From positions 1,500,078 through 1,564,077 of the forward strand of contig KZ111145.1 of NCBI GenBank assembly GCA_002077045.2: DNA of 64,000 nt, given 5' to 3'. The notes beneath the pieces were generated by a model. It made no database searches. It was not told the DNA's origin and worked only from the letters and a program-made list of their open reading frames with translations. The DNA is from Rachicladosporium sp. CCFEE 5018 (lineage: Eukaryota > Ascomycota > Dothideomycetes > Cladosporiales > Cladosporiaceae). Below, in pieces: positions 41,172 to 51,536 of this stretch (position 1 is its first letter; each line of letters starts with the position of its first letter). A program made the position numbers and the translations under genes.

Positions 41172-41660
41172 ATGCCTTCATCTCTACAGAACCAGAAAGA
41201 CCTCGTGGCCACAATGATAAAGCTCGAACAATCCTGGGACCTCAACGCAGTCTCCGCCCTCCACACCCCAGATTTCACTCACACCCTCCTACCCGCCTCC
41301 ATCGGCGGCCCGCCTCGCAACAACGCCGAGGCGCGGAAGCACTGCGAAGACTTGAAACCGATATGGAAGGACTATAAGGTCTGTCGAACGCACATCTATG
41401 TAGTCGGAAGTACATGCCTCAGGACTGACTGCAGGCCTTCGCAGATTACCAACAAGTCCGAAGTCTACGATGCGGAGGCGCGTACAGCGGCTCTGCATAC
41501 TTTGACTGTTGCCGAAACAACGGCTGGGCACTTCGAGATGGAGGCGATGTGGATACTGCATTTCAATGAGGACGGCACGAAGCTTAAGGGGCTTGAGCAG
41601 CTGGTGGATTCGACGGCGGTGGCTGAGTTGTTCGCGAAGCTTGAGGCGCAGAATGCATGA
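41172..41660 (+). CDS. SnoaL/NTF2-like small protein (copy B)
   Basis: Exons 41172-41378 and 41445-41660, 140 aa, same intron position as copy A. Notable changes are D24N, F28S and F43S near the N-terminus and a more diverged C-terminal third (ending KLEAQNA instead of KIEALKA). Both copies keep the FEMEAMW block and the frame, so both look functional. The intron happens to be open in frame, so an unspliced 162-aa reading is possible but has no support from copy A. Confidence 0.78.
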   Translation: MPSSLQNQKDLVATMIKLEQSWDLNAVSALHTPDFTHTLLPASIGGPPRNNAEARKHCEDLKPIWKDYKVCRTHIYVVGSTCLRTDCRPSQITNKSEVYDAEARTAALHTLTVAETTAGHFEMEAMWILHFNEDGTKLKGLEQLVDSTAVAELFAKLEAQNA

Positions 41661-42748
41661 TGGAGGAGGGGCGGTGAAATGCGGTCGTTGGGTTGGCGTG
41701 TACAGTATGGAGTGCTATTCCGTTTGCAAAGCATAGTTTGTGGAAGGTTGTAAGGTAGCTGACTCACCCCAACAAGCCGACCCGACTTCAGCATGTTGTA
41801 TAGGGAGGTAAGAGTGCAATTAAAGTGCGAGAGATGCTGACCATAAGCAGTCTGTCGTTGGTACTTCGGCTGTGTTCCCGCCGACCGGAGTGGTGGAATC
41901 GTGAAGCTTAGCTTCGGGCCTTTGACCTTCTTGCTGACCAGCACTCACGGCCATACACGCACGACGCTGGCGTCCCATCTACAAGTTTCCGTCTCAGATC
42001 CGGAAGACTGCAACCTCGCGGGATGATGGAGATTCGAGGGATTTACACGGCATGGCATCATTGACTTCCTAACCGCCGCCATGTGAAAGACGAAGCCTCG
42101 AGCAGAAATCGAGTATGGGTCTTACCGGAGCCCACGCCATGGGGACCCAACGCTTGGCTTGTCGAAAGCTTGTTGCAGGCTTGTTCTGACTACATGCTCA
42201 GCTGGGTCTGCCTCTGACGACGATTCGCTTGCAGTCGCCGAGCAAATGTTGGCCATCGAGTTACCGAATGAACTCCGCTAGTGGAGAGTGCTGTTCCTGC
42301 CATCGCTGACGGTCGCCGGCTGCGATCAGCGGAGGAGGAGGAGCAGCAGACCACAGGATCGGCAAGATACCATCCATATCCGAAGCGCGAACAAAGACAC
42401 TGCTCCAAACATGCTCATACTGGAACATGCGACGATTCCGAGCGTACACCTGTCTAGACGGAGTTTCTTCGTGCAATGATGCTGACCACTTGACAACGAT
42501 TGGCGCAACACCGGGAAGTCAATTACTGCGGTTTGAGGACATTGACCACACACACCGTTCCTTCGCTGGCTTATATACAACAACATTGATCATGCACTAC
42601 AGTGCGTTCCCTTCTGGTAGCATACAGCCTATCCTTCGACCAAACCAAGCTTACATCGCATCGAACACCATTGCAGCTAGTCTTCGACAGCAACGCATCG
42701 CAGCTGCAATAGCATCCTTCTGCCCATCGCAGAATACACATCGACAAG
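41661..42748. other. Intergenic, copy B counterpart of 22254-23352
   Basis: It holds the element b core (41808-41850, 43 bases, GTAAGA to GCAG) and a TATATAC box near 42574. Compared with copy A a segment near 41920 is shorter by about two dozen bases. No gene supported. Confidence 0.5.
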
Positions 42749-43258
42749 ATGGCCCGTCACGACAGCAAGTCGCCCCAACGCCTTTCCGGTAAGACTCTTC
42801 CAACAGCATCGGAAGGCACCATCGCGCCCAACCCACCGATGCGCGTAGTCAGACCCTCCACGACCTCTGCCCAGTCCCAAGGGGATATTCAGGACATCAC
42901 TGCCGGTCTCAATGGCGTTCTAGTCTTCGTCAAGCATCAGCACAAGCGTCACATGGACATGACCTTGCGCGACTCCGTCACCCCTGGCAACCTTCGCGGA
43001 CTTTACGACGAGGTCACAAAGACGTTGAACTGGCAGCGAGACTTGTACGCTTCGCTGCCAGGGCGTTCCGTGGAACAGGACTTGGAATTCGGGATGAAGT
43101 ATTTGCAGGCTCATAAGCTGCTTGCAGAGATCTCGGGGGAGGTGAGGAGAGCAAACGAGGCAAGGGAGTGGTGGAGTGGCATGGATGTAGGAGTTAGGGT
43201 TGAGAGGGATGGGGAGACGGGGGAGCCGAAGGTGTTGTTTAGGGTGGTGAGGAAGTAG
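42749..43258 (+). CDS. Conserved small protein of unknown function (copy B)
   Basis: 169-aa ORF, about 82% identical to the copy A gene at 23353. Changes cluster around residues 60-85 (HMDMTLRDSVTPGNLRG versus HSDTSLPDPVTIHPRA), while LYASLPGRSVEQD and AREWW-x-GMDVGVRVERD are kept. It ends VLFRVVRK as in copy A. An intact frame despite this divergence supports selection on the protein. Confidence 0.75.
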   Translation: MARHDSKSPQRLSGKTLPTASEGTIAPNPPMRVVRPSTTSAQSQGDIQDITAGLNGVLVFVKHQHKRHMDMTLRDSVTPGNLRGLYDEVTKTLNWQRDLYASLPGRSVEQDLEFGMKYLQAHKLLAEISGEVRRANEAREWWSGMDVGVRVERDGETGEPKVLFRVVRK

Positions 43259-43756
43259 GCATGGCGAGGGAGAGTGAGAGACACCTGGTAAGTCGCTTCC
43301 CAGCCTGACTACTATTGGGATGAGCGTGGCTGATCTCTCGAACAGTGTTCTCAAGACATCTATGGAGCTCGTGAGCTACACTGCTTGCGAGTCAGAAATT
43401 TGAACATATGAGAATTCTTATATACAGCATACATTATAGATGGCCTACGCTGGCTCAGCTGGATGTTCGAGGCCCTCGTGGTCCCGCAAGATGCACTTTG
43501 TTGCACGATATCCGGCTCGAAAAGCGGAGATATTGCATTTACATTTCCATCGAACGCGCTCCTGGTATCAGTGTTGAGACTGTGCGCTGTAGTCGTGGGG
43601 CGAACCTGCCTGTAAGTGATCTCTGAATCGCTCATTCCGTGTTGTCTCCTCAATACCACTTCACTTCAAAGCATCCACATCACAACACATATATGAGATC
43701 GTGAACGCCATAGCATCTACGTTGGCGGCACTCATCACAGGTTGGGACACACAGTG
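43259..43756. other. Intergenic upstream of F-box gene (copy B)
   Basis: About 500 bases, poorly similar to copy A (23860-24424). No feature recognised. Confidence 0.5.
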
Positions 43757-44707
43757 ATGGCTTCCCTGCAACCCGATCGGCTCTCATCACCCCTACCAGA
43801 GCTTCTTATCAACATCATTGCCTTACTACCCGTCCGAGAGATCGCAGGACTCGATAGTCTGAGTACTTACTTCTACGACTTCATCCGCCACCATGAAGAG
43901 GCGCTCACTCAACATACCATCGCCCATCACTGCGCGCGACTGATCCATCGTCTCACCTGGCTCACTGCTTTACAAGGCCTCAACATCATCGAGATCATGC
44001 GCCGGTACGTCTCCTATTACGGCGAACCCCGCATCAATTCCGCCTTCGACAACAACCACCTTGTCCTTGCGAATCTGCTGTCGTACAGCTACCATACCAG
44101 AAGCTCGTCTCTCGCCGCGATGAGCCAGGTTGCCTACTACCAGCACACGATAGACTTCATTGTCCATTTCTACTTCTGCCATGTGGTGATGCACCACAAA
44201 TTCGAGGTGGATGATACGATTGATCTTCTTGCTACGGCGCGAGGATTTTGGGAGGCTGTGGAGACTATGGCGGCCTCATACGACGCACCAGTGAATGACG
44301 TCGAGTATCTGAGGGCACGGGTGCAGGACAAAGCGCTTTTCCATGGACCGCACTACACGATCCAGCTCGGGTTGCCCAAGTACCCACTCACGCCGCGGGT
44401 GGGTTTCCCGTTCCCGAGGTGTCCAGTCTATGTGAGGAACTGCGGCGAGGTACTCCTACCCATCTTGAAACTGCCGCACCTGGTAATGGGGTTCGCGTAT
44501 CTCGTGAAGAGCAACAGGATGCAGGAGATGGCGTATGCTGCTTGCACGTACGAGGAGCCGAATGACACGCAGCTGATGAACTCACCCCTATGTCAGGCTG
44601 CGCTGCTGGAGAATATGTTCTTGTTCTCAGGGGTTCAGCTCAAAGGAGGGTGTGGAGGCTCGCAACGGGTTACTGCACCATACTGGGTGGTCTATCGAAG
44701 GATGTAA
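43757..44707 (+). CDS. F-box protein, small paralogue family, member 4 (copy B), C-terminally extended
   Basis: 316 aa from the ATG at 43757 (MASLQPDRLSSPLPELLIN). The F-box PLPELLINIIALLPVREIAG opens the protein; then LNIIEIMRRYVSYYGEP, GPHYTIQLGLPKYPLTPR, and the family ending SPLCQAALLENMFLF. At the place where copy A has TGA there is TCA (44627-44629), so the frame runs on 26 codons (SGVQLKGGCGG through YWVVYRRM). It is only about 45% identical to the copy A gene, and closer in places to the array at 12-16 kb (for instance the VSYYG block of member 3). The N-terminal PLPELL also differs from LPPELL of the others. Presumably functional, though the tail would bury the conserved C-terminus. 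Confidence 0.78.
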   Translation: MASLQPDRLSSPLPELLINIIALLPVREIAGLDSLSTYFYDFIRHHEEALTQHTIAHHCARLIHRLTWLTALQGLNIIEIMRRYVSYYGEPRINSAFDNNHLVLANLLSYSYHTRSSSLAAMSQVAYYQHTIDFIVHFYFCHVVMHHKFEVDDTIDLLATARGFWEAVETMAASYDAPVNDVEYLRARVQDKALFHGPHYTIQLGLPKYPLTPRVGFPFPRCPVYVRNCGEVLLPILKLPHLVMGFAYLVKSNRMQEMAYAACTYEEPNDTQLMNSPLCQAALLENMFLFSGVQLKGGCGGSQRVTAPYWVVYRRM

Positions 44708-45183
44708 TCTGGAGCTGTGCCTTCGTGAGACTGCACCTTGGAGATCGACATCGCGGACGATGCGTTGTGCGGACCTTGCCAGGATTGGCTTATCACAGAA
44801 TTCGTGGTGTAGTGATGATGCGCAGCGTCTGGAAGCTGCAAGCTGTGTTCAGACGTAGAGATAGTATCGAAGCGAAGACTTGTAGGTCGAACTGTATGCG
44901 TCAGCAATGCTGGAGCATACCTACTTCTCCTCGTAGCTCTGGTCTTTGAGCTCCACACGGAGCCTTGCAAATGGTCATGCATGTAGTTTAGGCACGCTCC
45001 GTCCCTTCCTCGCGCCAACGTGTGGAGGTGAAGTCGTGCCTTCCTTCCCTGCAATCACGCTCATTTTCTATCATGGTGCACGTCCCGTGCTCTGTAGAGA
45101 CGGATGAGGTTAACAGCATCGAAAAGTGAGTGATCACGCTCAGCAACACGCGTGGAGATACTGACACCCGCAGAGTCGGAATG
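44708..45183. other. Intergenic between F-box members 4 and 5 (copy B)
   Basis: About 475 bases, partly similar to copy A. No feature recognised. Confidence 0.5.
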
Positions 45184-46062
45184 ATGGCCGCCAGTCATCT
45201 TGGATGTGATCGCCTCACGACTTTGCCGGTGGAGCTTGCTTTGGCCGTTCTTACTCTGCTCCCGATGCGACAAATCGTTCGGCTTCGTCAGCTGAGCCGC
45301 CACTTTAAAGAACTGGTCGATGACAATGAGTCGACTCTCACGCGGCAATCGCTGGCGTACAATCGATCGAGACTCAGGTCTCGCCACCAGCGGCTCACCG
45401 ACTTCCGCGGCTTGGAGCTCGTAGATGTTGTTCATCAGTACATCTCATATTACGGTATAATCTACGAGTCGAATGACCGTGGGGTAGTCCGAGTTCCATA
45501 TCCACCGATATTCAAGTCTTTCAGGGCCACACTCACCGAATCCATCCCAGGCTTTGCTCGCGCGCGCCGAGTTGCACACGAAAAGCTGTGGTGGTTCGTT
45601 TCGATCCTGCAGAGAGCGTGCGCAGAGAGGGATGGGGACACTCGCGTCAGTGAATGTCGTCCGTTGCCGGAGATGGAGGACTTCTTCCCTCGTGCAGCCC
45701 CAATGGATCCTCGTGCACCTTTCTTTGGCAACTAGGACAATCTCATCAGCAAGCTGGAGAACAAGGATCTACTTCGCGGGCCTCACTATACCCGTGTCCA
45801 CGGCAAGCCGCGATACTTCCTCACATTCCGCGTGGGAATGAGTGACTGTCTCGAAGCTTACTATCCGAAGCCTTGGGACTACGGCGGGACGGAGGTGACT
45901 TCCCGGATACTGTTGCTACCAGACCTCAAGCAGAGGTTCTCGTACTGCGTGAAGACTCAAGCGATGGCGTCGATCTTCTGGGATGCTGCAGCAGAAATGG
46001 AAGACTTCGCTGCGTCAAGGTTTCGTCAAGCTGCTGTCATGGAAGAGATGTTCACCTGGTGA
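45184..46062 (+). pseudogene. F-box family member 5 (copy B), interrupted by in-frame TAG
   Basis: A 292-codon reading from MAASHLGCDRLTTLPVELAL to FRQAAVMEEMFTW is interrupted by TAG at 45733-45735. Around it the alignment to copy A is gap-free: FFGN-stop-DNLISKLE against LFGDPESLQKKLQ. After the stop the frame stays coding-like (LLRGPHYTRVHGKPRY, FSYCVKTQAMASIFWDAA). So this is a single nonsense change in an otherwise preserved gene, about 58% identical to copy A. The first 183 residues, with the complete F-box, could still be made. A recent loss, stop-codon readthrough, RNA editing of UAG, or an error are all possible. Confidence 0.8.
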
Positions 46063-46377
46063 TTGCTTCGCAATGCTAGTTGGGAGCTTGGTGTCTGCAG
46101 ACTGGTGCGTCTGAGATTGGACTAGCCTGAAGTACGTTAGAGACAGTATGGCTGGACAACGCAGCGATCAACGAGTCCAACTCGTCGCTGGATTTGGCGT
46201 CCAGAACAGAAGGTTATCCACACAGTTTTGGTCTTTGAGCTTTCCGTGGTAGATTTGGGGATGGGTGAAGCCGAAGAGGATGGAGTCGACAGTGTAGCTT
46301 CAAGACGTGCCTCGCCGTCAAAGATACAGGTGCCCGTAAATCCGAGTGACGATCATCTTCTAAGTTTGATGCTGGAT

Positions 46378-47080
46378 TTATTGGCTTCCGCCGTTGTCGA
46401 TCCCAAGCACCGTCTTCAGTTCCGCCACTTCTGCATGATCCCTCGTATTTCTCATCCTCCGACACCACTTCAGCTCCCCGCCCTTCTCAAAGACCCACTC
46501 TCCGCCGTCCTGGCTGTAGTCGCCGCCATGCCTCACACCCAGACCGGCTTTGAGCATATTACCCATGCTCTTGACTGTGCCACCAACAATACTAGACTTC
46601 GCGTACTGAGGCGTTGTATCTCCCATGCCCAGATCCTGGATCATGCCGAGCTTACTGTACAGTGCTCGCGAAGGGTCGCAGTAGATCTCGAACGGGCAGC
46701 CGGTGCGCTGCTTGTAGCCTGCGGTTGCAGGTGGCTCGCCACAGCCGATGATCAATAGTGTTGTTGGAGGTGAGGCTTGAGACAGCAGGGGAGGCGGAAG
46801 GTCTGCTACCAGAGCACGAACGTAGTCTTCACACATCTGCCAGTCAGTCAGCACAGTGTGCCGGGTGCTTCGATGCCACCGGGAGCTTTACGCCGCAGAA
46901 AAAGTGCCTGATGAAGACCACTAACGTTCGTTCATGAGGCGAGTAGATATCCTTGAACACTACCTTACTGCCTTTCTCATCGAGAAGCTCGAGCGAGCTC
47001 GCCTGCTCTAGCGTTTTGGCATCTGGGAGCTCATACTGCGATGTGCTATCGAGCGTGATTTGACGCGTCTGGATTGCCAT
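46378..47080 (-). CDS. Peroxiredoxin-like (AhpC/TSA antioxidant family) (copy B)
   Basis: Exons 46378-46836 and 46892-47080, 215 aa, again joining HFFCG to MCEDYVRAL to form CGMC. It differs from copy A mainly at the C-terminus (VLGIDNGGSQ versus VLGIDGDKQ) and at a few surface positions. Both copies appear functional. Confidence 0.87.
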
Positions 47081-47687
47081 GTTCGCAGTCGCCGACTTCT
47101 GAGGCCCGCCGAAGGATATCAACGCGAGCTCGAGCAGATCTAGTCGTCCCCACCTACGGCAGAGAGATGCACCTTCGTTCTACGGGGCTGCGTGCACTTG
47201 CTAGGAATCGCGAATGCAATTCGAGCCGACGATTGGAGCAAACCGAACCCTTTCTGAGCAGATATGGACACGATGCGTACGCAGTCAAACAGCTATGCAG
47301 GTCAAGTAAGGTCTGTACCGATCGGATGATGTTGACTCTTGGCGTTTCGACCCCTCCACCTGTCTGCCAACAGCATCGACAACTATCGCGCCAGCATTCA
47401 GTGTCAGACTGATGCGAATGCTAGCGGCGACAGCCGGAACCGGAGCATCGACTCGGCGATATCGACGTCAACCATAGCCGCGCAAACATTACGCCGTCTC
47501 GGCTATGAACATGCAACAGCACCACAGAGCAAGAATAAGTATATATCATTCGACTCCCGTCATCGTCACCCCATCTCCAAGCTCCCTGCCGTGGTGTGAG
47601 CACTCCTTCACTCGCGCGGTCACTACTCCTCGCACCATCTTTCAACCCTTTCTTGCCCCCGTTCAGCTTCATCATACCGCAGTCAAC
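47081..47687. promoter_or_regulatory. Divergent promoter region (copy B)
   Basis: Counterpart of 27800-28394 with the same TATATAT box near 47539. It carries a small insertion (near 47410) and lacks a short stretch near the left end relative to copy A. Confidence 0.5.
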
Positions 47688-48763
47688 ATGAGCCTCAAGC
47701 AATGCTGCGCGACAGGCTCGCTGCACACGGGCACGCCCACGGGACGACGTACGAAGGTCCATGGCCTCGACTGCTATGTCGCAGATGCACCAAGCGGCTC
47801 GCCGAAAGGGATTGTAGTCATCATCCCGGATGCCTTTGGGATCGAGCTGCTCAACAACCAAGTGCTGGCAGATACGTACGCTAAGGAGGGCAACTTTCAA
47901 GTGGTGTGTGGACTTCAAAATATTGCTGCTAAATCCTGCGAGCTGACAAAGACTCAAGCTCCTGCCAGACTTCATGGACGGTGAGCAACAGAATGCACGT
48001 GAACGCTATCATACGCAGCTCATGTAAGACAAAGGCTCTCCCGTACCAGCGGAAGCCCTCATCAGCCTATCAGCAATGTCCAAGACGGGATTATGGAATC
48101 AGCTCTACAAGGTCGGCCACGCAGTCTATATTCTTCGCCATATGGTACCTTTCCTGTACTTCTGCCGTGAGGCCGTCTGCAAACCCCGTATCCGAGCCTT
48201 CATGCACGCGGTGCGAGAAAATGAAGCTGCAAACCTCCCAGTGGGCGTGGCAGGATTCTGCTGGGGTGGCGGCCACGTCACGAAGCTCTGCTGGGACGAC
48301 GAAAAAACCAAGGATGGCAAACAACTGGTTGACTGCGGTTTCATTGCCCATCCCTCTTTCCTCACGTATCCAGGCGACATCGAGAAGGTGGTGCTGCCGC
48401 TCTCGTGCGCTGCTGCAGAGCACGATCAGCAGATGAGCGCGGCCAATGCGAAATCGACGGAGGAGGTTCTTGTGGCGAAGACTGCGAAGACCAAGGACCA
48501 AGGCGTCGAGCACGAATTCGTCATGTACCCCGGAACGCACCACGGATTCGCGGTATGGCGCATGATACATCGTGCCCGACAAGCGACTAACAGATCACAG
48601 GTTCGTGCTGATGAGGAGGACAAGGAGGAAGCAGCTCGAGGCAAGGAGGCTGAGGCTCAGGTAAGTCGTTGTACGAATGGACGCAGTCCGGTATCAACGC
48701 TAATGACAAGTTTAGGCCGTGGCGTGGTTCTCGAAGTGGTTCAGCAGATCAACGGCGACATGA
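47688..48763 (+). CDS. Dienelactone hydrolase family protein (copy B)
   Basis: Exons 47688-47903, 47959-47980, 48035-48552, 48601-48660 and 48716-48763, 287 aa, same intron positions as copy A, including the 22-base exon. The GFCWGGGH nucleophile motif and the HHGFAV histidine are unchanged; one visible replacement is GAHHGF to GTHHGF. About 97% identical. First donor changes from GTTTGT to GTGTGT. Confidence 0.91.
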
Positions 48764-49055
48764 GCATGACGTTCGGAATCCTGAACATTCTTGTGGGCGC
48801 TTCTTCCTCTGTCGCTCGAGAGAAAGACCCATGTACACCCAAGTGTTGCCAAGTCCTGATAGCAGTCGGCCGCGAGTACGGCGCAGTCTGCTTGATTACA
48901 TATATTGCGGCGCTTAGAGACGCTTGCGTCTGGGCAGAAGTACTGCTAGCACTCCACTTAGCATCTCAATATCAAAGCACATTCACACAGCGTGGAGCCT
49001 CATCGCCAAATTGCATTAAGTCGCACTTACCCATCTCCTTTGCAACAGTATCAAC

Positions 49056-49388
49056 ATGCTCGCCACCTGCCACTGTGCCGCCATTACTGTCGGAGCTTCA
49101 GTTCCCGATGGTTCCATGCTAGAGTGTCAATGCGGCGTGTGCTACCGTTACGGTGCAGTCTGGGCCTACTACCCTCTGGACCAAGTCAAGATCACCAAAG
49201 CCGATGGGGTCGAGCCGCGCAAGTATGTGTGGGGCAGGAAGGACATCGAGCTTACCGCTTGCGAGAGGTGCAACTGTCTGATGTACTGGTGGCTTCTCAA
49301 CGAGGAGAAGATCAAGAAGATGGCGCTCAATAGTCGGATGGTGGTCGAGAGGGGAGCTCTGGAGGGAGTGGAGGTGAAGAAGTCATGA
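49056..49388 (+). CDS. GFA/CENP-V-like zinc-binding protein (copy B)
   Basis: 110 aa. It has the complete cysteine set: CHC near residue 5, ECQCGVC near residue 24, and CERCNC near 69, so this copy keeps the probable zinc ligand lost in copy A. Other differences: YWWLLNEEKIKK versus YWWPIDEVKIKK. The intact motif suggests this is the ancestral form. Confidence 0.83.
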   Translation: MLATCHCAAITVGASVPDGSMLECQCGVCYRYGAVWAYYPLDQVKITKADGVEPRKYVWGRKDIELTACERCNCLMYWWLLNEEKIKKMALNSRMVVERGALEGVEVKKS

Positions 49389-49652
49389 ATTGGTTGCGAC
49401 TGTTGATCTCGTGAGATGTTTGTGTGTCCCTACATCGCTACCAAGTTGCTGACACAGCGGCACAGGTAGTTGCAGCTCTGCTCAAGAGTATTAAGTCTCC
49501 ATGAAAGTGGTGAAGCGTCTGCGAGTGATGTAAAGCACAGTCTTGGCGGCACAGCATTCTGCTCCTCAAATGTGCAATCCTCGCGTCCTTGCAATCAACA
49601 GCCATCTCACTATCAACGCGATTCCGCGCCACAGTCATGTTCCTCGTTCATC

Positions 49653-51041
49653 ATGGCATCTCTAGCATCACTGCCAGAAGAATTGCAGCTCGCCGTACTA
49701 AATCACCTTGATGCTCCAGCACCATCCTCGTCCCAGTTCCACGATGAACCCAGCATAGCTCTCTCGTACAGTCCAGACCAATCTCTCAAAGCTGTGACAC
49801 TGACAGCGAGATCATGGCGTCGTCTCGCTCTGCCGCTACTATTTCGACATGTTCGCTATCAGGTTTCCCCCAGTACGTTGCCGATCGATGACCCAGGCGC
49901 TGAACTCTGCTCTGCGCACAACGGCGGTCCACTTGATGCACAGTCGTCAGACCATGCAGAGTCTAGTAGACATCGTGGTCGGGACTCCATCTCGAGCGAT
50001 CTCTGCAAGACTCCAGAAACACTGCATGGAATGTCACAATTTGAAGTCGGCGTTCAGGACTTGCTCGACTTTCTCAAGAACAATGCTCTGTTCATGAGCG
50101 TTAACAGCTTCTTACTATCAATCGAGCGGCAGTACACCTCTGATCGAGCGCGCGAAAGATATTACCGCTGGAATCAGCCCCGTCACTCGGGCATCGATGC
50201 CACTCTTTGGAGGCGACTCTTGTCAAAGATAGATCCATGCACCATCAGCATAGTCGCGCCACCCATCAACCTCGCTTACTTGACTTCCTGCCATGTAAAC
50301 ACTTCCGGTGACTGGGCGTTCACAGACATGGACTATCACGTACTCCAGCTGTCACGACCCGACATAAGCTCACGGATGACCATGGGCGCATCGCAGCCGG
50401 CGCCGGAAGCTGCCTCACTCTTCGGCCTCCGCCCCTGGACGCACATCTCGCTGAACGAGGGATCCTTTCTTCGCGCCTACGGTTCCTACGAGTTCTTCGA
50501 ACGAGGCCCTCCATCTCTGACCACATCAGTTGCGCGAAGTCTGAGCGGCGCAGTTCCCTCACCCTTACTGCCCCACGATACGTATTTGTCTTGGCCTATC
50601 CTCTCCGAATTTAAGTCTTTCACCTACACTGCCATCTTTCCGTTCGCCAACCACGCCCAATTCACGTCCATGTTCAAGCAAATCGAGGAGATCATCCTTC
50701 AATTTGCTCCAGATGTCAGTACCGGCATCTTGAGTGACAAGGCTAGGGTCGGGAAAGCAGAGCTAGCGGATTGCTGGCAAGAGCTCTATACGGCTTACTC
50801 CGAGTTGGTGAAAGTCGTCCGTACCACAGAGATTCCATCACCATATGAAGTAAATGAAACTCAATGGGGAACCGCGAAGCCTAACCTGGCGATCAAGAAG
50901 ATTACTGTGCGAGATTTCGCCATCAAGGCTATCCGAGAAGATTTGGAGGAGATCTTTGCGCCGCTCTGCGCGCCTGTTTGGGCCCAGGATGCGACTGGCG
51001 TTTTCACAAGGGAGCTACTGAATGGTGTACGACCAGTGTAG
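49653..51041 (+). CDS. F-box protein, larger type (copy B)
   Basis: 462 aa, starts MASLASLPEELQLAVLNHLD, about 92% identical to copy A with changes clustered in the Ser-rich region (residues 85-140). The C-terminus reads LLNGVRPV before TAG, while copy A stops three codons earlier by TGA. The block from about residue 150 on is almost unchanged. Confidence 0.85.
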   Translation: MASLASLPEELQLAVLNHLDAPAPSSSQFHDEPSIALSYSPDQSLKAVTLTARSWRRLALPLLFRHVRYQVSPSTLPIDDPGAELCSAHNGGPLDAQSSDHAESSRHRGRDSISSDLCKTPETLHGMSQFEVGVQDLLDFLKNNALFMSVNSFLLSIERQYTSDRARERYYRWNQPRHSGIDATLWRRLLSKIDPCTISIVAPPINLAYLTSCHVNTSGDWAFTDMDYHVLQLSRPDISSRMTMGASQPAPEAASLFGLRPWTHISLNEGSFLRAYGSYEFFERGPPSLTTSVARSLSGAVPSPLLPHDTYLSWPILSEFKSFTYTAIFPFANHAQFTSMFKQIEEIILQFAPDVSTGILSDKARVGKAELADCWQELYTAYSELVKVVRTTEIPSPYEVNETQWGTAKPNLAIKKITVRDFAIKAIREDLEEIFAPLCAPVWAQDATGVFTRELLNGVRPV

Positions 51042-51218
51042 GACTGTCATTGGTCTGCATTCATACCTGCTGAAGGCGAAGCTGATGTGCCACGGAGTAG
51101 CTTCAGTGTTGAGGCTATCTCGAGTCGAACTGTGCAATTTGCAACGTCGAATCATTCCCTGACAGTGAGCCCCGGCAGCATCACGTAGACCACCAAGGCC
51201 TTCTCCCTCACCGGTCAC

Positions 51219-51536
51219 TCAGGTACCTACTGAACATGCGCATGCCACACACTTCTGGGCCGCATTGCATGGGGCACCAACAGCCCACTGATCGTTCGCT
51301 TTGCAGACCAGCTATGTAGTCAAGTCAGCCAGTGACCACTGGACCAAGCACTCTCCCGCAGAGACCTCGCCACAGATACTCACAACATTGTCTCCTTTGC
51401 CACACGTGCTGTCACCTTGCTAGACTGCTAGACAACCGTCGCCGGGCACCTTCCTCGTATCATAGCCCCGGCATGTAGCAAGAGCGCTTGGCGAGAGTGC
51501 CGTTATGAGGATCAGGACAGAAGCTTTGATCCGCAT
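51219..51536 (-). pseudogene. Small secreted cysteine-rich protein with in-frame TAG (copy B)
   Basis: Same two-exon layout as copy A (start 51536, end 51219). The signal peptide KASVLILITALSPSALA is intact, but at the Lys of GVKQGD the codon is TAG (51420-51422), giving DGCLAV-stop-QGDSTCGKGD. All eight cysteine codons remain, and exon 2 is intact (LVCKANDQW, KCVACAC, end SVGT). If the stop is real, only a 37-residue product with two cysteines is made. Retention of the rest suggests a recent change. Confidence 0.72.
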
